Below are positions 13,181 through 26,800 of a DNA stretch of 64,000 bases, piece after piece (position 1 is the stretch's first letter; each line of letters opens with the position of its first letter). Location of the stretch: positions 48,675,797-48,739,796 of the forward strand of contig CP136061.1 of the NCBI GenBank assembly GCA_032622095.1. The letters are read 5' to 3'. The notes under the pieces are model-generated. The model made no database searches. It worked only from the letters and a program-made list of their open reading frames with translations, and was not told where the DNA came from. The position numbers and the translations under genes were made by a program. The stretch is from Siphonodentalium dalli (taxonomy: Eukaryota > Mollusca > Scaphopoda > Gadilida > Siphonodentaliidae).

Positions 13181-14177
13181 GAATAGAGGCGTTTAGATTG
13201 AAAACGTCTAACTTCGCTCCGATCGCTTTGTTAAAAATATCGGACTATCCTATTCAACACGGTTTAGCGGGAGATGGTGCCCAATAGTAGAACAACTATC
13301 GACTGTTGATAAACTCCACACAGCAGAGTGTGAATTAGTAGCTATCATATAGCTTATTTGATGTTGGCTTTAGTGTGGCACGTGTCTTGTCTTATTGACA
13401 ATTTACGAAATCGCTGTTATGTTGAGCAGAATTAGTTTGGAAATGGAACATACCTGGCTGACAACCGTACAGGGTAATGCTTCTGTAACACATACTTATT
13501 GTCTGTTCTGCTTGACATGGTGCGAAGTTGGAGGTTTTATCAATATATCCGCCTCTCTAATATAAGAAATAGTGGCACAATAAACAACTTGTTGGAAAGT
13601 GCTTAAAATTTGATAACAAGTGCTTATAACTAACAACGATCATTCATCAATGTAATTCTGCATGTGTTGTCTGATTGTCTGATACCAATTCAAAATTTAT
13701 ATTAATACAATAATTAGGCATATATTATGTTATCTCGATATACAATTAAATATAAAGAACATGTAGAATGTCCCGACTAGCTTCGCCTAATACAGCATTA
13801 TAATATCACAGTAAAATGTAAACAAATAATAACAATAATTTTCAAACAAAAATATTCTAGATATTACATACAATTGCAATATATATAATATCATGTGTAC
13901 ATTGTGAAATTTGAACTATGATTTGTCAACAACCCGTTTACAAGCCAGAAGCGCTCTTATGCATCCAATGCGTATATACCTGTTACTAAATCAGAGATAA
14001 CTCGCCACACAAGAAGTGTGTAAGGTACAAAACCATTAAAGCTACCTTTAATATTCAAACTTAAAGTAAACTATACACATACATTTTAACATACACGTAA
14101 AGACCATACAACTTTTCCAAATAATAATTTGTGTTAGGTCTGATGTTAATTATTATTATACATATCTCTATGCATGC
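13181..14177. other. Non-genic AT-rich stretch
   Basis: No gene, RNA or clear repeat recognised. Confidence 0.5.
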
Positions 14178-14650
14178 TAAAAGGCCCACTTAATTCTCGA
14201 ACCCCCAGATCACATATATCAAATATATGCCATATTATATACCATTTGAAAGAGGAAGATCCAAAAAATTGTATTATCAACTTATCAGGTGTAATAAACA
14301 TGTTGTTAAATTAACGACGTGTTTTTGTGCCTAAGATTCATCTAGATTGTATTGAAAAGTGTATTAATTTCAATGGGAATAATTCTATATTTTAAACATA
14401 GAGTTATTCCCCTTCCATTGAAATACATCTTTTGTTTAGCGTATCTTGCATTCTGCCATAACGGGGGGATTGTTATACGATTTCAACTGTTTTCTATTTC
14501 TCTATGGTCATCTTCTGAGACACAGACGTTTAAAATGGCGATGAATTATAGAATTTTAATCATATTTTATGGCACAGATTGTTATTAAAACCGTATATCA
14601 AGTGACTATAAAACAATAATCTGTGACTCGAAAATCAAATGGGCCTTTAA
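14178..14650. mobile_element. TTAA MITE family A, copy 1
   Basis: Left end TAAAAGGCCCACTTAATTCT and right end CAAATGGGCCTTTAA form terminal inverted repeats. The inner palindrome TTTCAATGGGAATAATTCTA...GAGTTATTCCCCTTCC is typical of the family. Other copies are at 52710, 53416, 56693 and 61375. Confidence 0.85.
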
Positions 14651-14933
14651 TTTGGATACGTCATTTTATTCAGGAATATTAATGTGACACCGACTAGCAG
14701 AATAAGAATCTACAAAGTAAAAGTAATGGCAGCAAAATATATCAGAAAACATGACACACTATTTCATAAATTAAATTATATAGCATACCCACGTCGTTCA
14801 TGTATTTATATATCTCGTTCACATCCACAGGTCATTCTAAAAATCGGAGCGCGTATATGCTAAAGTCTAAACTCAGGTATCTATTATTATCATGTGGTAT
14901 GCTGAAACAACTCCACACACCTATCAATACATT

Positions 14934-15270
14934 ACACTTTAGTATAGGCGCCATGATTCTTATATGGCACGTTGGATCCTCTCCACAAACCGATCCACTT
15001 TAGTACATACGCCCCGATTCTTATAAGATTGGGTGATTTATCCCCACAACACGATCAACTTTGGTATAGGCGCCATGATTCCTATATATGTAATGGTAAA
15101 TCATTGCTGCAAACCGACCCACTTTAATGATTTAATGTCATTATGATTCTTTTTTTGGCATAAGGTGAATTATCCTCACAAAACTATCAACTTTAGTATA
15201 TAGTATGCTCCTTATATAGTAGAGTGAATCCACTCGACGAATCGATCCACTTTAGTATATGCGCCATATT
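14934..15270 (-). repeat. About six 60-bp tandem copies of the protease C-terminal coding segment
   Basis: The motif ACTTTAGTATAGGCGCCAT, or variants of it, recurs near 14936, 14996, 15057, 15120, 15187 and 15246. The spacings are mostly 59-62 bp with one near 69. On the minus strand each reads like GGCGCxTATACTAAAGTGGATCG, the codons for GAYTKVDR. Only the copy at 15246 is in the open frame. The others lie after the stop codon and contain stops. Confidence 0.85.
15123..15136 (-). terminator. Two possible poly(A) signals (ATTAAA)
   Basis: On the minus strand ATTAAA occurs twice about 80 bp after the stop codon. No canonical AATAAA was seen closer than 14665-14670, which lies just outside a MITE. 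Either could serve; sequence alone cannot decide. Confidence 0.3.
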
Positions 15271-15345
15271 GCATCGGCTGGCCACAATCCGACCCTTCAC
15301 TCCCCCAACTCACAAGGCCTTCCAAGTACCAGCGTTTATTGTCCC
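15212..15345 (-). CDS. Factor C-like terminal coding exon
   Basis: In phase 1, ends at TAA (15212-15214). The acceptor is TTTTTCACCTTTCAG. It encodes [40 protein letters not shown] and HSTI. It matches the C-terminus of Factor C (RRWVLEGIVSWGS ... QYGGFTKV ... WI). Downstream, the sequence for the last 20 codons recurs as decayed tandem copies. Confidence 0.98.
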
Positions 15346-18300
15346 CTGAAAGGTGAAAAATGCTTATTAAAGTCTCACTTCCAGTAATGTTCATTTAAGA
15401 AGTGACTCGAAGATTAACTGGAGGTCATTGGATTTGACCGGAAGAGTAATTGAACAAAATGTGGACTCACACGAACTTTGTTTAATTACTCTGCCGGTCA
15501 AATTTAACCAATGACCTAAACCGATCTTCCAGTCATTCCTTATAATCATTTACCAGTACAATTTAATAAAACATTAATAACATGAACAACTCTTCAATAC
15601 TAACAAAACAATTATATAAGTAACATATTGTTAAAAATTCAACAGTCTCCCAATAACAAAACACAGCGAGGAGTGCACTGATCAGCTTGAAGTGGCGCAC
15701 GCGGTTCATCGCTTTTTGTGAAGTGGAGGCTGCATATATAAACCTAGGAAACGTTCGCGTAAACCGTATACATATGGCGATTTGTACTGATTCTTATGGA
15801 TACTATCATTGTGTGAATATAGAGCATGTGCTATTATTGTCCTTATGATGGACATTGGTTTCAAGATAAAAACGTTAATGATAACTTTCGCGCGTTTTCT
15901 TGTATTAGCGCGAAAGTATTGTATTCAGAGCTCGATGAATAATGTATGTTATGAGTAGACGGCATTTTCATTAAGGCAGCAGCCAGTGAAAAGTTGTTAT
16001 TTGAGAACTGATTTCGGCGGGAAATCAGTGGACTGTAGTCACTTCTAGTCCTAGCTTTGTTGGGTCAGCACACACAAATTATTTTTATGTTTTTTAATTA
16101 ACTTAATTAAAGTGTGTGATATTGCTCAATTTGGATATAGTGAGTTGGACAATTTTTGTTGTTTTCAAAATTTGAAAATATTTGATTTTGTTTGAGAATT
16201 TTCATTGATCTCATTTAACATAGACAGATATGCCACTGTTATACAAAATACAAAGTTCTTATCTTATGATATTCATGCGGTCCTATTTTAACATGGAACG
16301 TGTAGAGTAAGAAATTTTTCTGTGTAAAATTTCATTGAGAGTGTATTTCCGACACTAGAAGCTGGGTCCATGCAAGTGTTCTGATAACAGGTTTCCATCA
16401 TGGTTTTCCCTAAAAAGTTTTTTTTTTAGGGTGGTTGTTCCTGTGCCGCTGCACCGCATTGGTAGAATAGGGTGTAAAGTGAATTCATGTGCATGCACAT
16501 GTCTTCTTATTGTTTCATCTGAACCATAAACGCTGACCGACGGTGGCCTGGCTCGATTGCTTTAGTAGTTTGTTATCATTATGGTAGAATTGGGAATACT
16601 GCTCATTTATAGCATATATTGCTTCAGCCTTTGGCCTCCTATACAGTGCCTGTATTTCGAAATGGAAATTACCTTATTTTAGTTACAGGCTTAACTGCAT
16701 ATGAAAATGCCAATTATTATTTAGCCTTATTTCACCCAGTGATGTCCATATGAACAAAAGAAATGGCAACATCCGTGCATAATACACACAGAGAAGAAAG
16801 TTATTCTCTCTGGATATACAACACAGATAACTTGGGTGCAGAATAACAATGTCATATACGTTACTCAAGAATTAATATATAAAATTGTCAGGGCTGAATT
16901 GTATACCAGCATGGACTTATACATGTTAATATGTAATGTTCTGTCTCTCACGAACACTGTATATAAACAACTGCCTCAACATAATCATGGATAACATATT
17001 GAAATATTCATCATACGATTGGATACACAAGCGTTGCTTTGAAACAGTTACTATTGGTGTATATACTGTCAAACATGTAGTTATTTCAATCGGAACATAG
17101 TTATTTTAATTGACACATATTGATTATATTTTCAAGTTTGTTACCAAACAGCCGCCCATTAATTTAATGTATTTACCTGAACCATACGGAAATGCCAATG
17201 GTCCTCCAGAGTCTCCCGTACAAGCGTCCGTACGTCCGTCATCGTATCCGGCACAGAACATATTCCCTGTCAGGACCTGTGGTCGTCCTGCGGGAAAAGA
17301 ATGATGCAACGGTTTAATAGATGTGATATTTTATTATATGGTACATGTAGAGAATAAATATACTGACTTGGTTGATAAAAATGAATGTTTACATCAAAGG
17401 GACATAATTTAAGGCCTTCACACCGGGTGTACATATATATGAAAATCATAAATCCATCACTACCAATACGAACTTGGGTAAATCGACGTTAATTGTTTCT
17501 ATTTCAAAGATCAACAATTCTTCAATAACGAGATGTTTCATGTTGGAACCATTGTTGTATATTTACACACTAAGTGTTGTCATCACTAAATCCAGCATTC
17601 TGATTGGTCGGCGCCCACGTGGCTAGTTGCAGTTATTTCTCGGTGAATGCGCAACGCCTCATAACACCAAGCTAATAACACCATCGATACGTCATTAGGT
17701 TTGGAAAGACGAACGCGTAATGCTTTGGGCGCATTTTGACTCGCGCAGGATTGACTTAATACATCATCGGGTTTCAACATGAAGAGAACTTGTTCCTATT
17801 AACTTTTGCCAAGGGTGCTATTGTGTATTTTGGGCTGATCTTGTCACGATACACTTTTCGATTTAAATATATTTACAAAAGTGGCTTTTTCGCTAAATGT
17901 ATATAAATATAAGGATTAACTGTCATGTGGACTATTTTTATGGAGATGTAACGGTGAGGTAAGTGGACATAACTTGTATGTAAAACCCTTCGGGTTTTAC
18001 ACAAATTATGTCCACTTACCTCACCGTTACATCTCCATAAAAACAGTCCACATGACAGTTAATCCTTATGTAAACATTGCTGCTACAGAATCTGTGTTTT
18101 GGGGAATAGAGAGAGAGAGATATGTTTATTCCTCCAAAATGGAGACCATTATGGTACAATATATATATACAAAAGTTACATGAAGACATATATACACATG
18201 CAATATAATTTAACTTGAGAAATTCATTGTGGGAATGATATACTGCAAGACAAGATGTTTAAGACATATATATAGTGAAGTATCCGATATGATGTCTTCA

Positions 18301-20815
18301 TCATAAAACTTAGTCAGAACACAGGATAAAAATAAACCTCACGCATCGCTTGAAAAGACGATATTCATCACAAATCAGTTCAATTTGCATTGGGATACAA
18401 CCGCCAAGGCAAAACGCAAGGAATGTATCGCTATTCATTGCTGCTACAGAATCTGTGTGTTGGGTAATAGTCTCAATACTCAAACCTTTTCTATAATGGT
18501 TGCCTTCACAATTTTATTGGACTTTGAGATTAAATCCCATCTAAATGCTTCCATGAACATAACTTACCAACTTGTGCGTAATTGTCTTCACATTGTTCGT
18601 TTGTGATGGTCCGAACCTTTGTAGAGAATAACTCGTCAGCATATTTTCCATTCTCTCGTATACCCCACCCCGAGACGATGCCCGTAGAACCAGGTCTGAG
18701 GTGGACTTCGCTTATATATTCCTCTGGGAGACAAATTGGTAAAATCCTCTCCGTTAACTTTACAGGGGAGTCAAGCCTGAGCAGAGCTATGTCTGAGTCC
18801 AGTAACCGCGGGGTGTAATCTCGGTGCACGAAAATCTGGGCGATCTGCAAGGAAAATTCACTCTCAAACATGATTATGGTATGCGATGTACATAAATAAA
18901 CTGAGTACTTATTCCACATCAACGTTGATGACACTTAAAAATGGTCTATCTCTTCATATGACAAATAAAATAAAATAAAATAATAAATATTAATCGAATA
19001 TTGATTTTATTTCGAATTTTCTGGTATAATACATATAATCAATTGGGACATATTTATGAGCTATTTTTAAAACACATCGGCCAGAACAGACCAGGGGCCT
19101 ATACTATAGATTTACAATAGCCGTGTTTCTCCACGTGGACAGCGTTAGTCGGTAATTTCCCAGTCTAGTAAAGCTAGACTTGTGTTCTTTAGTACTCGAG
19201 CAATTGTGTTCTTGTAAATTCCTTGCATTGGATATTGGAATTTAACAATAGGCGATTACCCTTTTACACACCATACATCGTTGTGAACTGACTTATATAA
19301 TGTTCTGGGAGAGCCATTCTGTAACTGGGATTCATTTCAGCAGCAAGCTGCTCGGTTTTTTTGGTGTTTGGAGTGTCCCAACGCTGCATCTTTTTGTTAT
19401 TCTATAGTACTCGAATTGTCTAACTTGGGGAAAAACAAGAACTCGCTTGACGGGCTGATAAATTACCAACTTAGGGAGTTCCATAGTACAGACATAACAC
19501 AAATCGGGTAGAACACGGTGTTAACATTACAAGTATACGAGGCTGAATTAGTGGTTGTCACCGCAATGAAACGCGTGCGAATGTCGATATGTCGGATTAT
19601 CGCTTTGTGTATTGCGCACTCATGCATTAACCCTTTCTCGGCGTGCGAAGTTTCACTGGGTCAATACAATCGTAGTCATATTGGGATGATGGGTTCAAAT
19701 TACGCATGGTGTAGATATATATATTTTGAGATGGGGTTCATAAACATAGACAAATTGGCTTTGACAAATAAGGGATTCCACATAAATTATGTTGTGACGG
19801 GGGCGATTCTCAGCAAAATACTCAACAATTGGGAATGTCATGCAGCGACGTTCAATGGGTGTTGGCGCATCACAATAATCTTCGTATCAAAGTTAGTGAT
19901 GATTGATTTATGGGGGTAAATGACAATTAGTTGAGTGGAATTGTTGGTTTGGGGATTTCTAACAGTTGGAAATCTTGAGTAACCATTGTAGAATTTCAAC
20001 CGAATGGGGTGCAAATATAGTTTTCTGGTTCGGGGAGGAGGTATACTCGGGCAGCGGAGACCTTATACGTGAATGTTACCGCGATTCCATGGTAGAAAAT
20101 GGCACTGAATTTAAAAATTAAGACTGGAGAATAGGTTATAATCATTACAATGACTAAATTTTCCAGCTAATGTAACTGCAAATTATAATTTATACCACTA
20201 GTATGATGTTTTCCTACATTCGGTGTAATTTTGGTTGTTAATTCTAAGTTTCTACTTAAACAAAAAGTTACACCGATCCTTTGGAAAATATACTTGAAAT
20301 ATATATTTTCACACTTTTAACTTGGAAATATTTTTATCAGTCTATTATCTCCGGCAATTCAGTTTGTTTTCAATTACATTGTACATGTATCGAAATCGTA
20401 CGTATACGACAACCAGTTAAAATTTCCCTGCTCAATCTGACACTATAATCACCATGTGTAGGTTTTTCTGTCGATGGGGTTTATTTGTGATCACTCTATC
20501 CGTCTCTATCCCTTTGTGTTCGTACATACATCGTTAAATATATTTGACCATGAACCATGTAAATACAAAGAAAGTCATGAAAAGCTATATATTGTCTTCT
20601 ATGATGTAGGTCAATAAAACATCTATCTCTTATAAAGAGCGTTTTCGCTTACAATATTTTGTACTCGTGTTCAGCGTAAAATGTTGTAATCGTTTGTGTA
20701 TTTTCGCGATGCGTGTGTCATTGGGATTATGGTGCACGCAAGTAGTTTTCGTGTTCCCCATTGCCTATCATAACATTGACTTTTATACATCCACTAAACC
20801 ACTCGCCAAATGACT

Positions 20816-20859
<44 letters not shown>

Positions 20860-23800
20860 GATTGAAAATTAAGAAAGGTATCCGTTCATTGTTGAATATA
20901 TATTACATGTATGTACAAACAGCTATATCGGTTTCGGCACATCTTGCCTTTTCAATAGCTTGGAGTCACTGACGAAAAATGTGTACTCATCTTAGAGTCT
21001 GTAAGAGATTTCATGGTGAAGCACGTGATACATATATTTGATTAAATTAAATTATACGATGAACCTCATTAAATTGTTATGGCCTTGGTACGTAGAGAGA
21101 CGTGCTCAGACGTGCGTTCCTAAATCTATAGTATAGGCCCCTGGTGATCTCAGAGAGAGGTGGTGTTCTCACGCTTGCTCGCGAAAACGACAAGAGCGTA
21201 GCAAGCGGGATAACTCTATATTGTTTGCATTTTCCACCAAGGCCAATATCAGATATGTGTTATACAAAATAATGCGAAATAAAACCAATATTAATTGATA
21301 GAAGCGTTTCCGGACAGGAGCTTTAATTCATAATTATTATTTTATAATAAGGAATATATAACACTTGTTAAAGGGGTACTGTACCCCAATTTCAATAAAT
21401 TCCCGGTGACAATAGCGATCTAATATGAATAGTATATTATAAAATAACTAATTTGAGTCGACGATGTCTACTGAAAACGTTCCGGTTAACAGGCTATCGT
21501 AAAAATAAAATTGAATTATTTAATATAAATGCATTTATGGCTGGAGTCATAAAATGGAGAATTATGCCATTACGAGTTACCGTTCTTGAAATCGCATATG
21601 TTGCGTGTCTTTTATCGACGGCCGTTCGCGAACATTATTGAGTTGCAAACAAAACATGTTACCTGCAAAAGAAGGCCCGTTATAACCGATTCGGAAAAAA
21701 AGGAGAAAGAAACAAGAGTCATAAAGCGTAAGTATTTTATAGGGAGTGAGACTGTTCGATGGAAGAGATTGAATGCATCCGGTTCTTCCTGCGACCTGCG
21801 TCTTCTCCGGTGAAGATCAAAAACATGGCGCGTATGGTTTTAAATCGTAATATTTTTGTTTCCAAGATCAATATTTTCTTCGCTAAATTAGGTTTATACG
21901 AAGCTCATATAACACGAACACAATCTAACTTGAAAGTTATTTCAATGGGAGTAAATAAAAAAATCGCCTATCTGTGTGTACAGTACCCCTTTAAAGGAAG
22001 AGATAGAGCATCTTTCATACATGTTGGCTATGCTATTTGTATACACAATTAGTTTCATGTCTGTCATATTGTTGAATATAGTTTATATTAGATACAGATC
22101 ACTGGGAGTTCTGCTTGTATCATGCTGAGAATCATATAGTGATAATAGGTGGATTACTTGGGACCCCCCCCCCCCTGGAATTTCTTCACGGAGATTGCTA
22201 GATGTTTCTGCACTTGGACGTTTGGGCATCTAAACATATACAAATTTACGGCAACAGTGTGCATATCTCTGTAACGACGACGATCCTATATCCCATGAAT
22301 GTTCCATGGATTTATATAGGCACCCATGCAGCAAAACAGTCAATCTATCTTGTAAAATATATCCTCCATTCGCCAACTATATGAAAAATGTATACTCATC
22401 AAGTCAAAGAAAAAGAGAAATAAAGAAGAAAAAGTCTTAGACGAGGTGCCGAAACGTCCATGGGAAGATGCCGAAATCTCCTCACTGTCGGATACCCGTT
22501 TAGGTTCGGACATTCCAAGATGGCGGCGCCAACTAAATCAGATAAACGGTAAGTGTATATATTGTCTCCAAGCAGCAATCAACGACATCTTTCGGTGACA
22601 CACCTTGAAACAGTTATGTAGGAATTTGTATGCCCAACACATACGTAATACGCCTTTTGCATAACAGGCATGTGAATTGTTGTATTTGGCGTGTCAAGTC
22701 GTCATAATTTTTCGAAATTTTATCGAGGCGGCGAAATGTTCGCTTTTTCGTATTTTTCTGGTCCTGGGCTCATGCATCCGCAAATTTATGTATTGTTGTG
22801 GATAGATTAGGTCACCACACATCTTCGGAATGCAAATCCGGCGATATTTTTATTGTCTAACTCCGAAAAACGACCTTTGAAAATTTCAAAATGTTCAGGT
22901 TCGGATTCGCAACATTCGCGATGATTTTGTTCAGGATCAGACACAATTTTCGTTCAGGTTTGGACAAATTTGGTTCAGGTTCGGACAATTTTAGTTCAGG
23001 TTCGGATGCATCAATACCTGACCTATAAATGACATGCCGAGGTGCAGTCTCGATCTTATTGTGCGTGTTATTAACGAACATGTACTGTTAATTTGTTATA
23101 TCTAGATATGGTAGCTGAAATTTCCAAATATAGGTGGTAAATTCTCCGAATTAATGGGATAAAAGGCACAGTTGAATATTCTCGAGCAATGTCTACTGAA
23201 AACCAGCTAGTGGGAATTATTACATTTTACATATGAGCAACAGTGGTATTATACTTATCTTCTGAATATCGGGGATACATGGTTATTTAATACCTAGTTC
23301 TCGATTTTGAACCCCGAGGCGGAGCCAAGAGGCTTCAAAAAGAGACATCCGGGTATTAAATCACCTAGTATCACACGATGTTGGCGGAGCTAACGATTTT
23401 GTCCCACATCAATAGCTATCATGTGGTGTGCTTTTTATAGGTTATCAGGTAAATTCACACCATTCAGCACCAATAAGAATAATTCAGTAGCAGACCTATC
23501 GATCCTGTTTTAGGTGAAGTCAATTAAGCTCAGCGCGCTAGAACAATGTCACGATTGGTGAAACTGCTAGTTCAAGGGTAATTCATAACCACGATGTTTC
23601 ACGTACTTTTATACGCCCACTGTCAAGAGTTACGGGACATGATGCATGACTTAAACATGACGTTGTTGTCAGTCAGATTGTTAGTTAGAACCGGGTGTGG
23701 GGACAAGCGCTGTTTGTTATGTGTTTCCCAATTATTGACGCGTGTATTATCAATGGAACTACGCGAAATTCCGCGGAAGACTGAACATAGTTTATTACTG

Positions 23801-26800
23801 GGATAAGTTCTAAAGAAAAACAAATGATCCCGTTTTATTACGTATTCAGTTATTTGTTAATTGGGTTTCTGTGTGTAATATTTAACCATTGGGTAGGCAC
23901 TATTCTCTTAAGCGCATGAAGGAAATTTTCCACCAAAATTTAGAGATGCTTAATTTGCCAACGGAACAGCTGATATTGTTTGTATAAGTTTCGCTACTTC
24001 GGCTTCTAAATTCTTGTTTCGATAAATAAATACTTGTAGTTTTGCAGAATTGCTTACCATAAGCATAACATAAAGAGAACACATGTGGTTTCTCGAATAA
24101 TATGTTCCTGAAATATCGCCGCTCGTGAAGATTCGCATATTGCAGGTATTATTCGGCAAACCATATATAGGTATTCTCTATTTTCGCATAGTGCTGAATA
24201 GAACGCAACAGGTTCGGGCTCTAATTAATAGTCCTGCATAATAGAGGTGTGACAAATGGTTAACTTGTAACTGGATTCAACATTTAGAAATGAGGCAAAA
24301 CACATTAGGCTTATATTGAAAAGAATATGTTTCGTTTGAATACCCAAATATATCATCCAATTATTGATACAAAATATATATTGTCTATCTATTAGCAAGT
24401 ATTTATGGGCAAATTGTGGGAACAGCTATATAATCACATTCATCGTATAAGCAGTCTAACAAAATAGAATTACTGTCCGTGGCTCGTTTCTGCGCTTCAT
24501 GTCTGGGAATATATTGTTAATAGAGACTGGGGGTAAATACATCATTACACGGGTTGTTGAGGGGGGGGGTCGCCAAAGGGGATACGAGCCATTACCGGGG
24601 CATACCAACGGTATCCCCCTAAAAAGCCGTGTAACTTATGTTATGGACAGCTATCTGCTCATCTACGTGCGGCGACCTTCGTGGCATCGTATGTGGATGT
24701 GGAGGGGAATCACGTGATCGCATACATCTCACACGCATACAATAAGAATGTCCGCCCAAATTATTCACGAGTGGGCTAAAACCATGCCTCGTGTTCCCCA
24801 TTTATCGTTTCTTTTACGAATGGAAGAAAATCAAATGCACAAAAACGCAATAAGAACGCGACTGTGCCTCGGCGTGTCATTTGTATGCGAAGTTTTTGAT
24901 GCGTCCGAACCTGAAACAAATTTGTCCGAACCTGAACGAAAATTGTGTCTGAACCTGAACAAAATCATCGCGAATGTTGCGAATCCGAACCTGAACATTT
25001 TGAAATTTTCAAAGGTCGTTTTTCGGAGTTAGACAATAAAAATATCGCCGGTTTTGCATTCCGAAGATGTGTGGTGACCTAATCTACCCACAACAATACA
25101 TAAATTTGCGGATGCATGAGCCCAGGGCCAGAAAAATACGAAAAAGCGAACATTTCGCCGCCTCGATAAAATTTCGAAAAATTATGACGACTTGACACGC
25201 CAAATACAACAATTCACATGACTGTTATGCAAAACGCGTGTTACGTATGTGTTGGGCATACAAATTCCTACATAACTGGTTCAAGGTGTATCACCGAAAG
25301 ATGTCGTTGATTGATGCTTGGAGACAATATATACACTTACCGTTTATCTGATTTAGTTGGCGCCGCCATCTTGGAATGTCCGAACCTAAACGGGTATCCG
25401 ACAGTGCTCCTACACCCTTCTGAAATCCCGCCGAAATTACAATGGAATCCTGATGGAACTCCAGGCGGGATTTCGGGAAAACGAACACAAACACTCTCAG
25501 TCGGAATCCGGACAACATCCCGATTAATTCCCGGTGGATTCTTAGCATATCAACATTGCCGTTATAAATCCCGTAAATTCCGAAATATACGCATTATCCG
25601 GACAATACCGCCCAAATCACGACCAAAATCCCATTCAAATCACGACAACAATTACGGTAAAATCCTGGCAAAAAAAATCCACAATTCCGACAAAATCCCA
25701 GCTAACACAATAATGTAGCGACCAACTATAACCAATTAAGGTATCACCTAGCTAAATATTAACCCTATTCTCCCTTTCATTTATAAAATTATTCATTGGA
25801 ATTATCTACTATTCATTTGGGGGATATTCAGGAAATATACACCAGACGACGGACAGACGAATAAATAACACAAGCGAAAAAGAATTCCTATTCATTTGGA
25901 AGGAAATGTTCAGACAATAAGTTCAATGAACGTTTGTTCAACTTAGTATCTGAACACATGTCATATATAACAAAATGAACTACTCGTCAAGTAGTATATA
26001 GTTATCAATATCAAACGGATAATAATTATCATACCCGTCTGACTTCTACATGTTCATCATCCTTTTCCACGGCCCGGAAATGTTTCCCCAAGTATACTTT
26101 CATGTTATTTTTGTCGAGGACATGAATCGTTGGTCTCTTGGTCACGCAGTGGCCGGCTGTTACCACCCAGTTTTCGTTCAGTAGCGACCCTCCGCAGTGA
26201 ATGTCCCACCTGGATGTGTTTAACCCGTCTCTGTAGGCTAACGCAACCTGCCAAGGAATCTGCCCCGTTTTCACAACTTTTCCATTCACGATTAATGGTT
26301 TTTTCGGGGTAGTTGCTCTCCCACACACTGCAAAATAGAATACATGATTACTTTGCTGGCGACATTTTCCTTTTTCTCATATATTACATTCCACAAGTAA
26401 AATGACATATAAACGAACGTGACTCATTTGAACATTCAACTGTTGTCTACGCAACAATATAGAAGGAGGTCGCTTATAATTATGACATATCGCTAAATAC
26501 AAGGCATATCGATATAACATGCAGTCTTATGTATACTCTAAAACACTTGCTAACTGAGACAAACGCTCTTTGTGTAAACCATATCAGGAATAGACTAACA
26601 AGGAGGCTCTTTGTTATTCCATTATATTTGTTGTCATCACTAGATCCAGCCCACGCGTGGCTAGTTGCAGTTATTTCTCGGTGAATGCGCAACAGCTAAT
26701 AACTGCAAGCTCATAACAACATCGATACGTCATTTGGGTTTGGAAAGACGAACGCGTAATGTTTTTGGCGCATTTGGATTCGCGCATGCAGGATTGACTT

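Noticed and set aside
19518-19919. 133-codon plus-strand frame as a gene
   Set aside because: No homology, no splice context, and it lies inside a transposon-like element in an intron.
22857-23081. LSEPEP repeat peptide
   Set aside because: Arises from the GGTTCGGACA-like repeats in the arms of the fold-back element and appears in both arms.
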